Shown here one piece after another: positions 50,820 through 59,153 of a stretch of 64,000 nucleotides of DNA; the first letter of the stretch is position 1; every line of letters starts with the position of its first letter. Source of the DNA: an uncultured bacterium (lineage in GTDB: Bacteria; UBP6; UBA1177); NCBI GenBank assembly GCA_905233945.1, contig CAJOFY010000001.1:28507-92506 (forward strand). Reading direction: 5' to 3'. Position numbers and translations under genes: made by a program. The notes below the pieces were generated by a model. That model was not told the DNA's origin, searched no databases, and was given only the letters and a program-made list of their open reading frames with translations.

Positions 50820-52022
50820 ATGAAAAAAATTCTTTTGCTTGGTGGAACAAGATACGCGCTTCCGGTGATTGAAGCGGCTCACGAACTGGGTTGCCATGTG
50901 ATCACCTGCGATTATCTGCCTCACAATATTGCCCACAAATATTCCGATGAATACTGCAATGTCAGCATTATAGAGAAGGATGCGGTGCTGGATGCCGCGA
51001 AACGGCTGAAAGTTGACGGAATCATGTCGTTTGCGTGCGATCCCGGTGTTGTGACTGCTGCTTATGTCGCGGAAAAGCTCGGTTTGCCTTCATGCGGACC
51101 TTATGAATCAGTATCCATTTTGCAGAACAAAGGAAAATTTAGAAAATTTCTTACGGAACACGGATTCAATGTGCCGGTAGCCAAAGGATATACTTCTATT
51201 GATGCAGCTTTGAAAGATGTTGGTCTATTCAACTGGCCTGTAATTGTCAAGCCTACCGATTCTGCGGGAAGCAAGGGTGTGACAAAGGTCGAAGAAGCAG
51301 CAAAACTGAAAGCAAGTATCGCATATGCCCTTTCGTTTTCGCATAGCAGTGAATTTATCATCGAGGATTTCATCACGCAGAAAGGTTTTTCATCCGACAC
51401 AGACAGTTTTTCTGTTGACGGCGAACTGAAATTTGTTTCTTTCAACTGCCAGAGATTTGATAAAAAGGCGGAAAACCCCTATACCCCGGCTGCATACAAC
51501 TGGCCTTCTTCCATATCTTCAGAGCATCAGAAGGAGCTGACATCGGAAATCCAGCGTCTGCTCAAACTGCTTGATATGAAAACCTCGATCTACAATATCG
51601 AAACAAGGGAAAGCACAAACGGAAAAGCTTATATAATGGAGTGTTCTCCGCGCGGCGGCGGCAACAGACTTGCAGAGGTCCTTCGCTATGCAACAGGGGT
51701 CGATTTAGTGAAAAACTCGGTGAGAGCAGCAATCGGTGAAAGTGTTATCGGAGTCGAGCAAAAACCATACAACGGTTTCTGGGCAGAAGTGATCCTCCAC
51801 AGCGATAAGCCAGGCACATTCAAAAAACTTGATGTGTCCGATGAAATCAAGGCAAATGTCATTGAAGAAGATCTTTGGATAAAACCGGGAACGACTGTCG
51901 GTGGATTTTCCGCAGCGAACGAGGCGATAGGAACACTTGTTTTAAGATTCGATTCCAAAGAAAAAATGGATAAAGTCATGGATAATATCGGTGATTGTGT
52001 AAAAGTCCTGACGGGGCAGTAA
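50820..52022 (+). CDS. ATP-grasp carboxylate-amine ligase-like protein (first)
   Basis: I start at the ATG at 50820 (400 residues), since the upstream frame overlaps wzx and the hairpin. It has a PreATP-grasp domain (KKILLLGGTRYALPVIEAAH), the ATP-grasp central part with VIVKPTDSAGSKGVTKVE and the metal region YIMECSPRGGGNRLAEVL, where Glu and the Arg-Gly segment bind Mg-ATP. PurK/carbamoyl-phosphate-synthase-like and D-Ala-D-Ala-like ligases share this plan; products are amides or peptides. It opens the nine-gene cassette after Wzx; an amino-acid or acyl group could be its substrate. Confidence 0.85.
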   Translation: MKKILLLGGTRYALPVIEAAHELGCHVITCDYLPHNIAHKYSDEYCNVSIIEKDAVLDAAKRLKVDGIMSFACDPGVVTAAYVAEKLGLPSCGPYESVSILQNKGKFRKFLTEHGFNVPVAKGYTSIDAALKDVGLFNWPVIVKPTDSAGSKGVTKVEEAAKLKASIAYALSFSHSSEFIIEDFITQKGFSSDTDSFSVDGELKFVSFNCQRFDKKAENPYTPAAYNWPSSISSEHQKELTSEIQRLLKLLDMKTSIYNIETRESTNGKAYIMECSPRGGGNRLAEVLRYATGVDLVKNSVRAAIGESVIGVEQKPYNGFWAEVILHSDKPGTFKKLDVSDEIKANVIEEDLWIKPGTTVGGFSAANEAIGTLVLRFDSKEKMDKVMDNIGDCVKVLTGQ

Positions 52023-52024
52023 AG

Positions 52025-52978
52025 ATGAAGGAATACGGCGGTTACATAGAACTCGACACATATAGACTTCCGATGCTGCATGAAGGCGCGGTCGCTCTTA
52101 ACTGCGGCAGAAACGCTCTTGCATATTTGATAAAGGCAAAAGGGATTAAAAAGATAAAAGTGCCGTATTTCATGTGTGATACAGTGTTTGAAGTCTGCAA
52201 AAAATACGGTGCGGAAATGTCATTTTATCACATTGACGAGAGTTTTATGCCGGATAATATCGATCTTGCCGATGATGAATGGCTTTACATCATGAATTAT
52301 TATGGACAACTGGATCCGCAATACATAAAAGAACTTAAAAACAAATATGTCAGGATCATTGTTGATAACGCTCAGGCTTATTTTGAAATGCCGCTTTCCG
52401 GAGTTGATACGCTTTACACCTGCCGCAAATTCTTCGGAGTCGCCGACGGAGCTTTCCTTTACACAGATTCAAAACTTGATGAAGAACTGCCGCTTGACGA
52501 ATCATTTGAAAGGATGCACTTCCTGCTCGGGCGTTTTGAAAGAACTGCTTCTGAATTTTACAGTGAAAATGTGGCAAACAACGATTTGTTTGAGACTGAA
52601 CCGATAAAAAAGATGTCGAAACTTACAGACAATCTGCTGCATGCGATAGATTACAGTTTTGTCAAAGAAAGACGAACTGAGAATTTCAGTCTGTATCATG
52701 AAAAACTCGGCAAAATAAACAGGCTGAAACTGAGAGAAGTTAAAGGTGCATTCGCATATCCGCTGCTCATTGAAAACGGAGCTGAAATCCGCAAAAAACT
52801 GCAGCAGCAGAAAATATATATTCCGACACTCTGGCCCAATGTTGTTGAAGAGATGCAGGAAAACAGCCTGGAATACGGACTGGCTAAAGATATACTGCCG
52901 CTGCCGGTCGATCAGAGGTATGGGGAAGAAGATGTTATATATGTTGTAGAGGAGATAAAAAAATGTACGAAAATTTAA
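52025..52978 (+). CDS. DegT-like PLP-fold protein
   Basis: The start is the ATG at 52025 (317 residues), 2 bases after the ATP-grasp stop. It resembles DegT aminotransferases but is shorter. The Asp of VDNAQAYFEM and the Lys of TCRKFFGVADGAFLYT sit where the pyridine-binding Asp and Schiff-base Lys of DegT lie, so PLP binding is likely. The GTDAL loop is replaced by NCGRNALAYLI. The partner substrate is not a normal sugar nucleotide, judging from this and from its ATP-grasp neighbours on both sides; it may aminate a small aldehyde. Its end overlaps the next gene by 16 bases. Confidence 0.7.
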   Translation: MKEYGGYIELDTYRLPMLHEGAVALNCGRNALAYLIKAKGIKKIKVPYFMCDTVFEVCKKYGAEMSFYHIDESFMPDNIDLADDEWLYIMNYYGQLDPQYIKELKNKYVRIIVDNAQAYFEMPLSGVDTLYTCRKFFGVADGAFLYTDSKLDEELPLDESFERMHFLLGRFERTASEFYSENVANNDLFETEPIKKMSKLTDNLLHAIDYSFVKERRTENFSLYHEKLGKINRLKLREVKGAFAYPLLIENGAEIRKKLQQQKIYIPTLWPNVVEEMQENSLEYGLAKDILPLPVDQRYGEEDVIYVVEEIKKCTKI

Positions 52979-54252
52979 AAGGAAAAAAGTTATTAGTTAT
53001 CGGCTCTGAAGAAGTAGATGTAAATATTGTTGTTGCGGCACATGAACTTGGGGTATATGTTATAGCTGTTGACGGAAAACAAAAATCAGAAAATACTCCG
53101 GCAAAGAATGTCGCAGATGAATCATGGGATATAAATTATTCGAATACAGAGCAGATTGTAGAAAAATGTATGGCTGCAAATGTGGACGGAGTGATTGCTG
53201 GATACAGTGAATTCCGAGTCTTAGCAGCTTGCAGGATTGCCAGAGCATTAGGAAAACCTTTTTTTGCTACCGAAGAACAAATTGAAATAACGCGCAATAA
53301 ACGTAAATTCAAGGACGAATGTATCAAATACAATATTAGAATTCCCAAAGATTATTGTTTTAATGAGCCGCCAACTGCGGAACAAATTAAACACATTCAT
53401 TACCCTGTAATAGTTAAACCTACAGATTATGCAGGAAGAAAGGGAGTTTGTGTGTGCTATGAAGAAAAGAGCTTGAATGTTGCAGTAGATGATGCGCTTA
53501 GATGTTCGCAAAGCAAAACTGTAATAGTTGAAGAATATATTACAGGAATGGAATTTTCTGCGATTTATTCCTTATCTAACGGAAGAATAGAATTGTCGTG
53601 TTTCAATGAAAAATATCTTAACGAAACCCAAAAGAAAAAAAGCGGCTTGTGCGAGCTTGCGATTTCACCTTCAACCAATTATTTGTCAAAGTACATTAAG
53701 AACTGCGATTCAAATGTTAAGGCTTTTTTACGCGGAATAGGAGCTGAAAACGGCGTGGCTTTTTTTCAGGGGATAATGAATGGTGACGATTTCTGGATTT
53801 TTGAAATGGGATATAGGCTGAATGGCGGTAATGATTATGTCCAGACAGAATTGAACAATGATATAAGTTACATGAAAATGTTGATTTCTTTCTGTCTGAC
53901 CGGAGATATGGGCGATAATCTCGATAAAGAAAATCCGTTCTTTAAAAAATATTACTTAACTTACATCATATATGCACATGAAGGAATTGTAGGAAACTGT
54001 GTCTGCAATGTTGACATTCATCATAAAGGGATAGAAGTAATTCATATTTGCCCTGTTGTTGGACAGAAAATATATGAAGACGGCACAACAGCACAACGCG
54101 CTTTCTCATTTAAAGTAACGGCCGATTCTTTGATTGAAGCAACTCAAATAATGCATTATATCTACAACAATGTGAAATTGACTGATGAAAACGGTGCAAA
54201 CATGCTGTTTGATGAATTTGATACAAACAGGGTCTTGAATTCAAAGGAATAG
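52963..54252 (+). CDS. ATP-grasp ligase-like protein (second)
   Basis: A 429-residue ATP-grasp protein, 16 bases overlapping the DegT-like gene, with a GAGGAG RBS. PreATP-grasp: KKLLVIGSEEVDVNIVVAAH; central: YPVIVKPTDYAGRKGVCV and VIVEEYITGMEFSAIYSL; metal site: FWIFEMGYRLNGGND, where the first Glu and Asn are kept. It is clearly related to the first ATP-grasp protein but not close, and more AT-rich. Two ligases in one cassette suggest two successive amide or peptide bonds, or one acting on each end of an acid. Confidence 0.82.
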   Translation: MYENLKGKKLLVIGSEEVDVNIVVAAHELGVYVIAVDGKQKSENTPAKNVADESWDINYSNTEQIVEKCMAANVDGVIAGYSEFRVLAACRIARALGKPFFATEEQIEITRNKRKFKDECIKYNIRIPKDYCFNEPPTAEQIKHIHYPVIVKPTDYAGRKGVCVCYEEKSLNVAVDDALRCSQSKTVIVEEYITGMEFSAIYSLSNGRIELSCFNEKYLNETQKKKSGLCELAISPSTNYLSKYIKNCDSNVKAFLRGIGAENGVAFFQGIMNGDDFWIFEMGYRLNGGNDYVQTELNNDISYMKMLISFCLTGDMGDNLDKENPFFKKYYLTYIIYAHEGIVGNCVCNVDIHHKGIEVIHICPVVGQKIYEDGTTAQRAFSFKVTADSLIEATQIMHYIYNNVKLTDENGANMLFDEFDTNRVLNSKE

Positions 54253-54263
54253 AAGAAAAAAAC

Positions 54264-55604
54264 ATGAATGTATCAAATGCTTTTTTTGCAGAAATCAGCA
54301 AACTGTTCAATAAGTTTCTTCCTCAGATAGTTGCTGATAGAGCGAAACAAAGTCTCCTTGACTATCTGGCTGTAACCTGTGCCGGTGCAAGATTCCAGAA
54401 AGCTAAGCTGGAAAAATATTTTTCTTTTGCAGAACCAGAAAACGGCAGTTTCAAGGCTATCGGAACGGGAAAATCCCTCGCGCTGAAGGAAACGGTTTTC
54501 CTGAACGGTTTGAACGGTCATGCACTTGATTATGATGACGGAACAAATTCAGGCATTATTCATCTCGGCTCTCCGATATTTTCTCTGCTTCTGCCGCTTG
54601 CACAAAAGTATGATCTCTCCATCGAAAAGATGCTGAAAGCGGCAATTATCGGATATGAAGCGTCGTATACGATGGCTGTGTCGATCCAGCCGATGCATAA
54701 AGCGCTCGGATATCACGCAACTGGTACTTGCGGAGTGCTCGGTGCGGCTCTGGCTGCCGCATACATGCTCGGATTCACTGATGAAGAAAGATTCCAGGCT
54801 TTCGCGACGTCCTGCGTTTCCGCAAGCGGCATGCTTATGGTGCTTGATGACGGGAGTGAACTGAAACCATACAATGTCGCAAAAAGCGCTATGCTTGCCC
54901 TTACTTCAATACAGCTTGCAAAGGCAGGATTTAAAGGCCATCCTGATCCTCTTGGACATTCCAGAGGTTTCTTGAAAATGATGACAGGCAAAAATGATAT
55001 TGAACTCAAACCTGTCCTTTTGAACGGCACCTATGCTATTGAAAAAACATACACAAAACCTTATGCATCCTGCCGTTACACACATCCTTCGGTTGAAGCC
55101 GCAATACGCATGCGCTCTGTTGTGAAACTTGAAGAAGTTAAAGAAATCGTTGTAAAGACTTATGATCTGGCGGTGTCAGGTCACGATCATACTGATATTC
55201 ACGGCAGCTACAGCGCTAAAATGAGCATTCCTTATTCAACAGCAGCGGGATTTATATTCGGCAAGGCAGGTTTGCAGGAATTCGGTGAGGAAATTATCAA
55301 AAATCCCGAAGTTCTTTCCCTTGCAAAAAAAGTAAAAGTTTTGGCTGATGAGAACCTGAGCGCTTCTTTCCCGAAAGAACAGACTGCCATAGTCGAAATC
55401 AGAACAACAGACGGCAGAAAGTTCACCGAAAGAGTCGATTATCCCAAAGGAGAGCCGGAAAATCCCATGACTGATAAGGAATTCAAGGAAAAATACGACG
55501 GATTATTTGTTTATGCAGGATATGAAAAAACTGTTTCGGATAGAATTTATGACTATGTCACAAGCGGTGGAAACAGCGTCCGTGAACTTCTTGAAATGCT
55601 TTGA
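54264..55604 (+). CDS. MmgE/PrpD-family protein
   Basis: A 446-residue protein of the family of 2-methylcitrate dehydratase (PrpD), cis-aconitate decarboxylase and iminodisuccinate epimerase. Landmarks are DYLAVTCAGARFQ, FLNGLNGHALDYDDGTNSG with the catalytic-type HALDYDD, AAIIGYEASYTMAV, GYHATGTCGVLGAALAA, and KPYASCRYTHPSVEAAI. It would dehydrate, decarboxylate or epimerise a small polycarboxylate. It starts 11 bases after the second ATP-grasp gene, in a cassette with a decarboxylase and a fumarase-like enzyme, consistent with building a small acid. Confidence 0.88.
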   Translation: MNVSNAFFAEISKLFNKFLPQIVADRAKQSLLDYLAVTCAGARFQKAKLEKYFSFAEPENGSFKAIGTGKSLALKETVFLNGLNGHALDYDDGTNSGIIHLGSPIFSLLLPLAQKYDLSIEKMLKAAIIGYEASYTMAVSIQPMHKALGYHATGTCGVLGAALAAAYMLGFTDEERFQAFATSCVSASGMLMVLDDGSELKPYNVAKSAMLALTSIQLAKAGFKGHPDPLGHSRGFLKMMTGKNDIELKPVLLNGTYAIEKTYTKPYASCRYTHPSVEAAIRMRSVVKLEEVKEIVVKTYDLAVSGHDHTDIHGSYSAKMSIPYSTAAGFIFGKAGLQEFGEEIIKNPEVLSLAKKVKVLADENLSASFPKEQTAIVEIRTTDGRKFTERVDYPKGEPENPMTDKEFKEKYDGLFVYAGYEKTVSDRIYDYVTSGGNSVRELLEML

Positions 55605-55613
55605 GGTAAAAAT

Positions 55614-56573
55614 ATGAAACATCCAAAACTGGTACTCGGCACAATGACATTCGGAGAAAGCGTTTTTTCACCTGATGTCGCTTCTTTTATAAACACTTTC
55701 TTGGATTCGGGATATAACGAGCTTGACACAGCCTATGTTTACAATGAAGGGAATTGTGAAAGACTTATTGGCGAGGTACTTCCGACTTTAAATAAGTCCT
55801 ATAAAATCGCCACCAAAGTAAATCCGAGAATCAGTGGAAAACTGGACGGAGAGGCGGCATACAAACAGGTGAATGAATCTTTGGATCGCCTCGGACTTTC
55901 AAGTGTTGACACGGTCTATCTGCATTTCCCAGATCCTGCAACACCCGTTTCATCGGTGCTTTCGGCAATGGATGAGCTCAACAGACAGGGTAAATTTAAA
56001 GAACTCGGTCTTTCAAATTTTCCTGCATGGATGGTGGCAGACGTCTGGCACATCTGTGATAAGAACGAATGGGTTAAACCTACAATATTTGAAGGAATTT
56101 ATAATCCTCTTACCAGAAAAGCCGAAACTGAGTTGAATGCATGCCTGAACAATTTCGGAATGCGTTTCTATACATATAACCCTGTTGCCGGAGGATTGTT
56201 GACTGGGCGTTATGAAAAATTCGAGGATACACCAACTGACGGCCGCTTCACGCATCGTCCGAATTATCAGAACCGCTACTGGAAAAGGAGTTTCTTTGAA
56301 GCTGTTGATCTGCTAAAAACTGCTTGTGAAAAACAAGGTCTCACTATTGTAGAAGCGACTTACCGCTGGCTTGCATATCACTCAATGCTTAATGCGGAGC
56401 GCGGAGATGCGATTATAATCGGTGCATCAAAACTGAGTCATTTGCAGCAGAATATGGATGCACTGAATGCCGGTCCGCTGCCTAGTGAACTGATAAAAGT
56501 GTTTGAAGAGGCGTGGAATATAACAAAAGCTGACAGCCCGGAATATTTCACATTATTCAAGGCCAAGAAATAG
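55614..56573 (+). CDS. Aldo/keto reductase (AKR7-like)
   Basis: A 319-residue NADPH-type reductase. The tetrad is visible: Asp and Tyr in ELDTAYVYNEG, Lys in IATKVNPR and His in VYLHFPDP. GLSNFPAWMV and the C-terminal IIIGASKLSHLQQNMDAL bind the cofactor. The sequence is of the AKR7 (aflatoxin aldehyde/succinic semialdehyde reductase) type, which reduces short polar aldehydes. In the cassette, it would logically reduce the aldehyde released by the decarboxylase next door. GAGG RBS, 9 bases after the MmgE/PrpD gene. Confidence 0.9.
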   Translation: MKHPKLVLGTMTFGESVFSPDVASFINTFLDSGYNELDTAYVYNEGNCERLIGEVLPTLNKSYKIATKVNPRISGKLDGEAAYKQVNESLDRLGLSSVDTVYLHFPDPATPVSSVLSAMDELNRQGKFKELGLSNFPAWMVADVWHICDKNEWVKPTIFEGIYNPLTRKAETELNACLNNFGMRFYTYNPVAGGLLTGRYEKFEDTPTDGRFTHRPNYQNRYWKRSFFEAVDLLKTACEKQGLTIVEATYRWLAYHSMLNAERGDAIIIGASKLSHLQQNMDALNAGPLPSELIKVFEEAWNITKADSPEYFTLFKAKK

Positions 56574-56581
56574 GAGGCTTC

Positions 56582-57727
56582 ATGTTAGATCAGAAAATTG
56601 TTTTTGAAACACTTGCTAAGCATGGTGTCACTCGTTTTATAGGAGTTCCGGATTCATATTTGAACGGCTTCTGCAATTATGCGCTGGCGAATTTTTCTGA
56701 GCGGACAATTATTGCTGCAAACGAGGGAAACGCTGTCGGCATTGCCGCCGGTCATTATTTTGCGACAAAAGAAATTCCTCTCGTGTACATGCAGAATAGC
56801 GGCATGGGCAATACCATTAATCCGCTTGTGTCGCTTGTTGACAAGGATGTCTATGCGGTTCCGATGCTTCTTTTGATAGGCTGGCGCGGTCAGGGAAATA
56901 CTGAACCGAATCATCCGCAGCATAAACTGCAAGGCGAAATAACTACTGAACTGCTGGATGTTATGCATATTCCTTATAGCATTCTGACAGATGACAACGA
57001 CGATTTTAAGGCTGTTATCGACAAAGCAGCTGCTTACTGTTTGGCAAACCGTCAGCCTTACGGTCTTATCTCTCCGAAAGGCGTGATGGCCGCTTCGGAA
57101 AAGGCCAACAATCTCGATGATGTCTATCCGATGAGCAGAGAGGAAGCCATTGAAGTCGTTCTTAACAATATGCCGTCAGATACGATTTATTCCGCAACGA
57201 CCGGCAGGGCTACACGCGAACTTTTCTTTTTGCGTGAGAAACGCAATGAATCAAAATCCCGTGATTACCTGAATGTCGGTTCAATGGGACATGCTTCATC
57301 TGTCGCGCTGGGAGTGGCACTTGCAAGACCTGAACGGCAAGTAGTATGCCTTGACGGTGATTCCGCCTGCATTATGCACATGGGTGCAATGACGATGGTA
57401 AGCAAACTGAATGCTCCCAACTTCATGCATATCGTTCTTAACAACGGAGCGCATGAATCGGTCGGCGGACAGCCGTCAGCTGGACACAAGCTCGATTTTA
57501 CCAGTATTGCGGAATCCTGCGGCTATGCAACAGTAGGAAAAGCTGTAGAAAATAAAATGGAATTTATAGAAGCTATAAATAAACTTAAAGACTGCGGAAA
57601 GGCTTCGTTTATCGACTGCCGTATCCACAAAGGGCTTAACAGCAAGTTGCCTCCGATTGTTTTTGACCACAGAGAGGCTATTGATGAATTTATTGCTGAT
57701 TTAAATAAGAAGGAGAAAATGCAATGA
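56582..57727 (+). CDS. Phosphonopyruvate-decarboxylase-like ThDP enzyme
   Basis: A 381-residue thiamine-diphosphate decarboxylase. The N-domain has GVPDSYLNGFCNYAL, ANEGNAVGIAAGHYF with the activating Glu, YMQNSGMGNTINPL and LIGWRGQGNTEPNHPQHKLQ. The C-domain has the ThDP motif CLDGDSACIMHMGAM and VLNNGAHESVGGQPS. These match phosphonopyruvate decarboxylase (Ppd/AepY) and sulfopyruvate decarboxylase, which act on 3-phosphono- or 3-sulfopyruvate. No PEP mutase with EDK-x5-NS is in the window, so the substrate is open. An AGGAGG RBS is 5 bases before the ATG. Next gene starts 4 bases before its end. Confidence 0.88.
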   Translation: MLDQKIVFETLAKHGVTRFIGVPDSYLNGFCNYALANFSERTIIAANEGNAVGIAAGHYFATKEIPLVYMQNSGMGNTINPLVSLVDKDVYAVPMLLLIGWRGQGNTEPNHPQHKLQGEITTELLDVMHIPYSILTDDNDDFKAVIDKAAAYCLANRQPYGLISPKGVMAASEKANNLDDVYPMSREEAIEVVLNNMPSDTIYSATTGRATRELFFLREKRNESKSRDYLNVGSMGHASSVALGVALARPERQVVCLDGDSACIMHMGAMTMVSKLNAPNFMHIVLNNGAHESVGGQPSAGHKLDFTSIAESCGYATVGKAVENKMEFIEAINKLKDCGKASFIDCRIHKGLNSKLPPIVFDHREAIDEFIADLNKKEKMQ

Positions 57728-58626
57728 ACAGTATGGAAAAAACAAGAGAATTTTTGAAATCTATCGGTTTGCCGGGCGGCGATGCCTATGATCTGCCGAC
57801 TTCCCAGAAAAGATTCGCTGACGGTGGACAGTATCGTTTTGAAGTCCCCGGCATTCAGGGGCCTAAAGTAATGAAGGCTCTGCTTGAGGCAATGGACAGC
57901 TATGGTTTGTATCTGCACAGAGTTACCCAGACTCAGGGAATCATGCGTCTTACTGATAACGAAATCGCTAAAATGGTGGAACTTGCACATCAGTGGGAGA
58001 CAGATCTGATCCTTGCCATAGGTCCGCGTGCGACGACAGACACATCGGCTTCAGTCAATACCGAAGAGGGTGTCAGAATGGGTTACAGGCTTCGCGGTCA
58101 GGAACAGATTGTCCGCGCTATCGAGGATGTAAAGCGCGCGGTAAAACTCGGTTGTAGAGGTTTCCTTGTTTATGACGAGGGATGCCTTTGGGTCCTTAAT
58201 GAAATGCGCAAAGCCGGCGAAATTCCCGCTGAGTGTCATTTTAAAGTATCTGCCCATGCAGGTCACGGCAATCCCTGCTCGGCTAAAGTTCTTGAAATGC
58301 TCGGCGCAAACTCGATAAATCCGGTTCGTGATATTCAGCTTCAGATGCTTTCAGCTATGAGACAGGCTGTTGACTGCGTTATCGATATTCACACCGAGAA
58401 CCCCAAATCGACAGGCGGTTTCATCCGTCATTACGAAGTTCCGGAAATGATTCGTATAGCAGCTCCGATTTATTTGAAAACAGGCGGCTCGGTAGCAGCG
58501 ACACACAGCTGGGACAGCACAGAAGACGATGCAAGGAAACGCGCAAAACAGTGCAGTCTCGTAAAGAGAGTTATCGACGAATATTATCCTGAAGCAGTCT
58601 GGTCGCCGAAAGGCAGTCTTGTATAA
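57724..58626 (+). CDS. Predicted TIM-barrel-type enzyme, unassigned
   Basis: A 300-residue protein that I cannot place firmly. Alternating strands and helices with YRFEVPGIQGPKVMKALL, RVTQTQGIMRL, DLILAIGPRATTDTSA, CRGFLVYDEGCLWVL, CHFKVSAHAGHGNPCSAKVL, VIDIHTENPKSTGGF and APIYLKTGG suggest a (beta-alpha)8 barrel with a metal or phosphate site at strand ends; a distant tie to the U32 group is possible. It does not have the PEP-mutase EDK-x5-NS motif. It overlaps the decarboxylase gene by 4 bases (ATGA) with AAGGAG before it, so the two are coupled and may act in sequence. Confidence 0.6.
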   Translation: MNSMEKTREFLKSIGLPGGDAYDLPTSQKRFADGGQYRFEVPGIQGPKVMKALLEAMDSYGLYLHRVTQTQGIMRLTDNEIAKMVELAHQWETDLILAIGPRATTDTSASVNTEEGVRMGYRLRGQEQIVRAIEDVKRAVKLGCRGFLVYDEGCLWVLNEMRKAGEIPAECHFKVSAHAGHGNPCSAKVLEMLGANSINPVRDIQLQMLSAMRQAVDCVIDIHTENPKSTGGFIRHYEVPEMIRIAAPIYLKTGGSVAATHSWDSTEDDARKRAKQCSLVKRVIDEYYPEAVWSPKGSLV

Positions 58627-58643
58627 ATGCAGGAGTAACTAAA

Positions 58644-59153
58644 ATGAATGAAATTACAACGCCTATCTCCGATGAAGTTATAAAAAAACTCAATGTCGGT
58701 GATGTAATCTATATCTCCGGATATATTATTTGCGGCAGGGACGCAGTTCTTCCGAAGGTGCTGAAAATGATTGAAGACGGCACTGTCGATCAGCTTGGTG
58801 TCGATCTGAAAGGTCAGGTGATTTTTCACACGGCTTTCAGCACTGCCGGTCTTGGCCCCACATCAAGCAACAAAGTTGAAATCGAGGGCAGTATAGAACC
58901 TCTTTCAGCTGCAGGAGTAAAGATCCATATGGGTAAAGGAGCCCTTCATGCCGAAACAATAAAGGCTCTTAACAAGTATAACGCTATATACGCCGTCATA
59001 GCGCCTGTCACGGCTCTTCTTGTGGACAAAACATCGGAGCATCGGGTGCTTGCTTTCCCTGAACTCGGCATAGAAGCTCTGCATTTGATCAAAATCGACA
59101 AGTATCCTGCGATTGTAGCAGCGGCACACGGGAGGAGCATATATGATAAGTAA
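58644..59153 (+). CDS. Class I fumarase / tartrate dehydratase, beta (C-terminal) subunit homologue
   Basis: A 169-residue protein of the swivel-domain family (TtdB, FumA C-terminus). It begins with ISDEVIKKLNVGDVIYISGYI and IICGRDAVLPKVL (the usual G-R-D-x-A-H-x-R region, here GRDAVLPK), then VIFHTAFSTAGLGPTSSNKV and the helix-rich end. Shorter than E. coli TtdB (about 200 residues). With the alpha subunit next door it forms a 4Fe-4S hydro-lyase that adds or removes water from a hydroxy-acid. The gene order beta then alpha is the reverse of E. coli ttdAB. The end overlaps the alpha gene by 11 bases. Confidence 0.88.
   Translation: MNEITTPISDEVIKKLNVGDVIYISGYIICGRDAVLPKVLKMIEDGTVDQLGVDLKGQVIFHTAFSTAGLGPTSSNKVEIEGSIEPLSAAGVKIHMGKGALHAETIKALNKYNAIYAVIAPVTALLVDKTSEHRVLAFPELGIEALHLIKIDKYPAIVAAAHGRSIYDK

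Noticed and set aside
52025-52978. Pseudogene of a DegT aminotransferase
   Set aside because: It is short and lacks the usual GTDAL loop, but the frame is intact, overlaps its neighbours in operon style and keeps the PLP Asp and Lys.
57724-58626. PEP mutase to pair with the phosphonopyruvate decarboxylase
   Set aside because: The EDK-x5-NS signature of PEP mutases is absent and the motifs seen do not fit the isocitrate-lyase superfamily.
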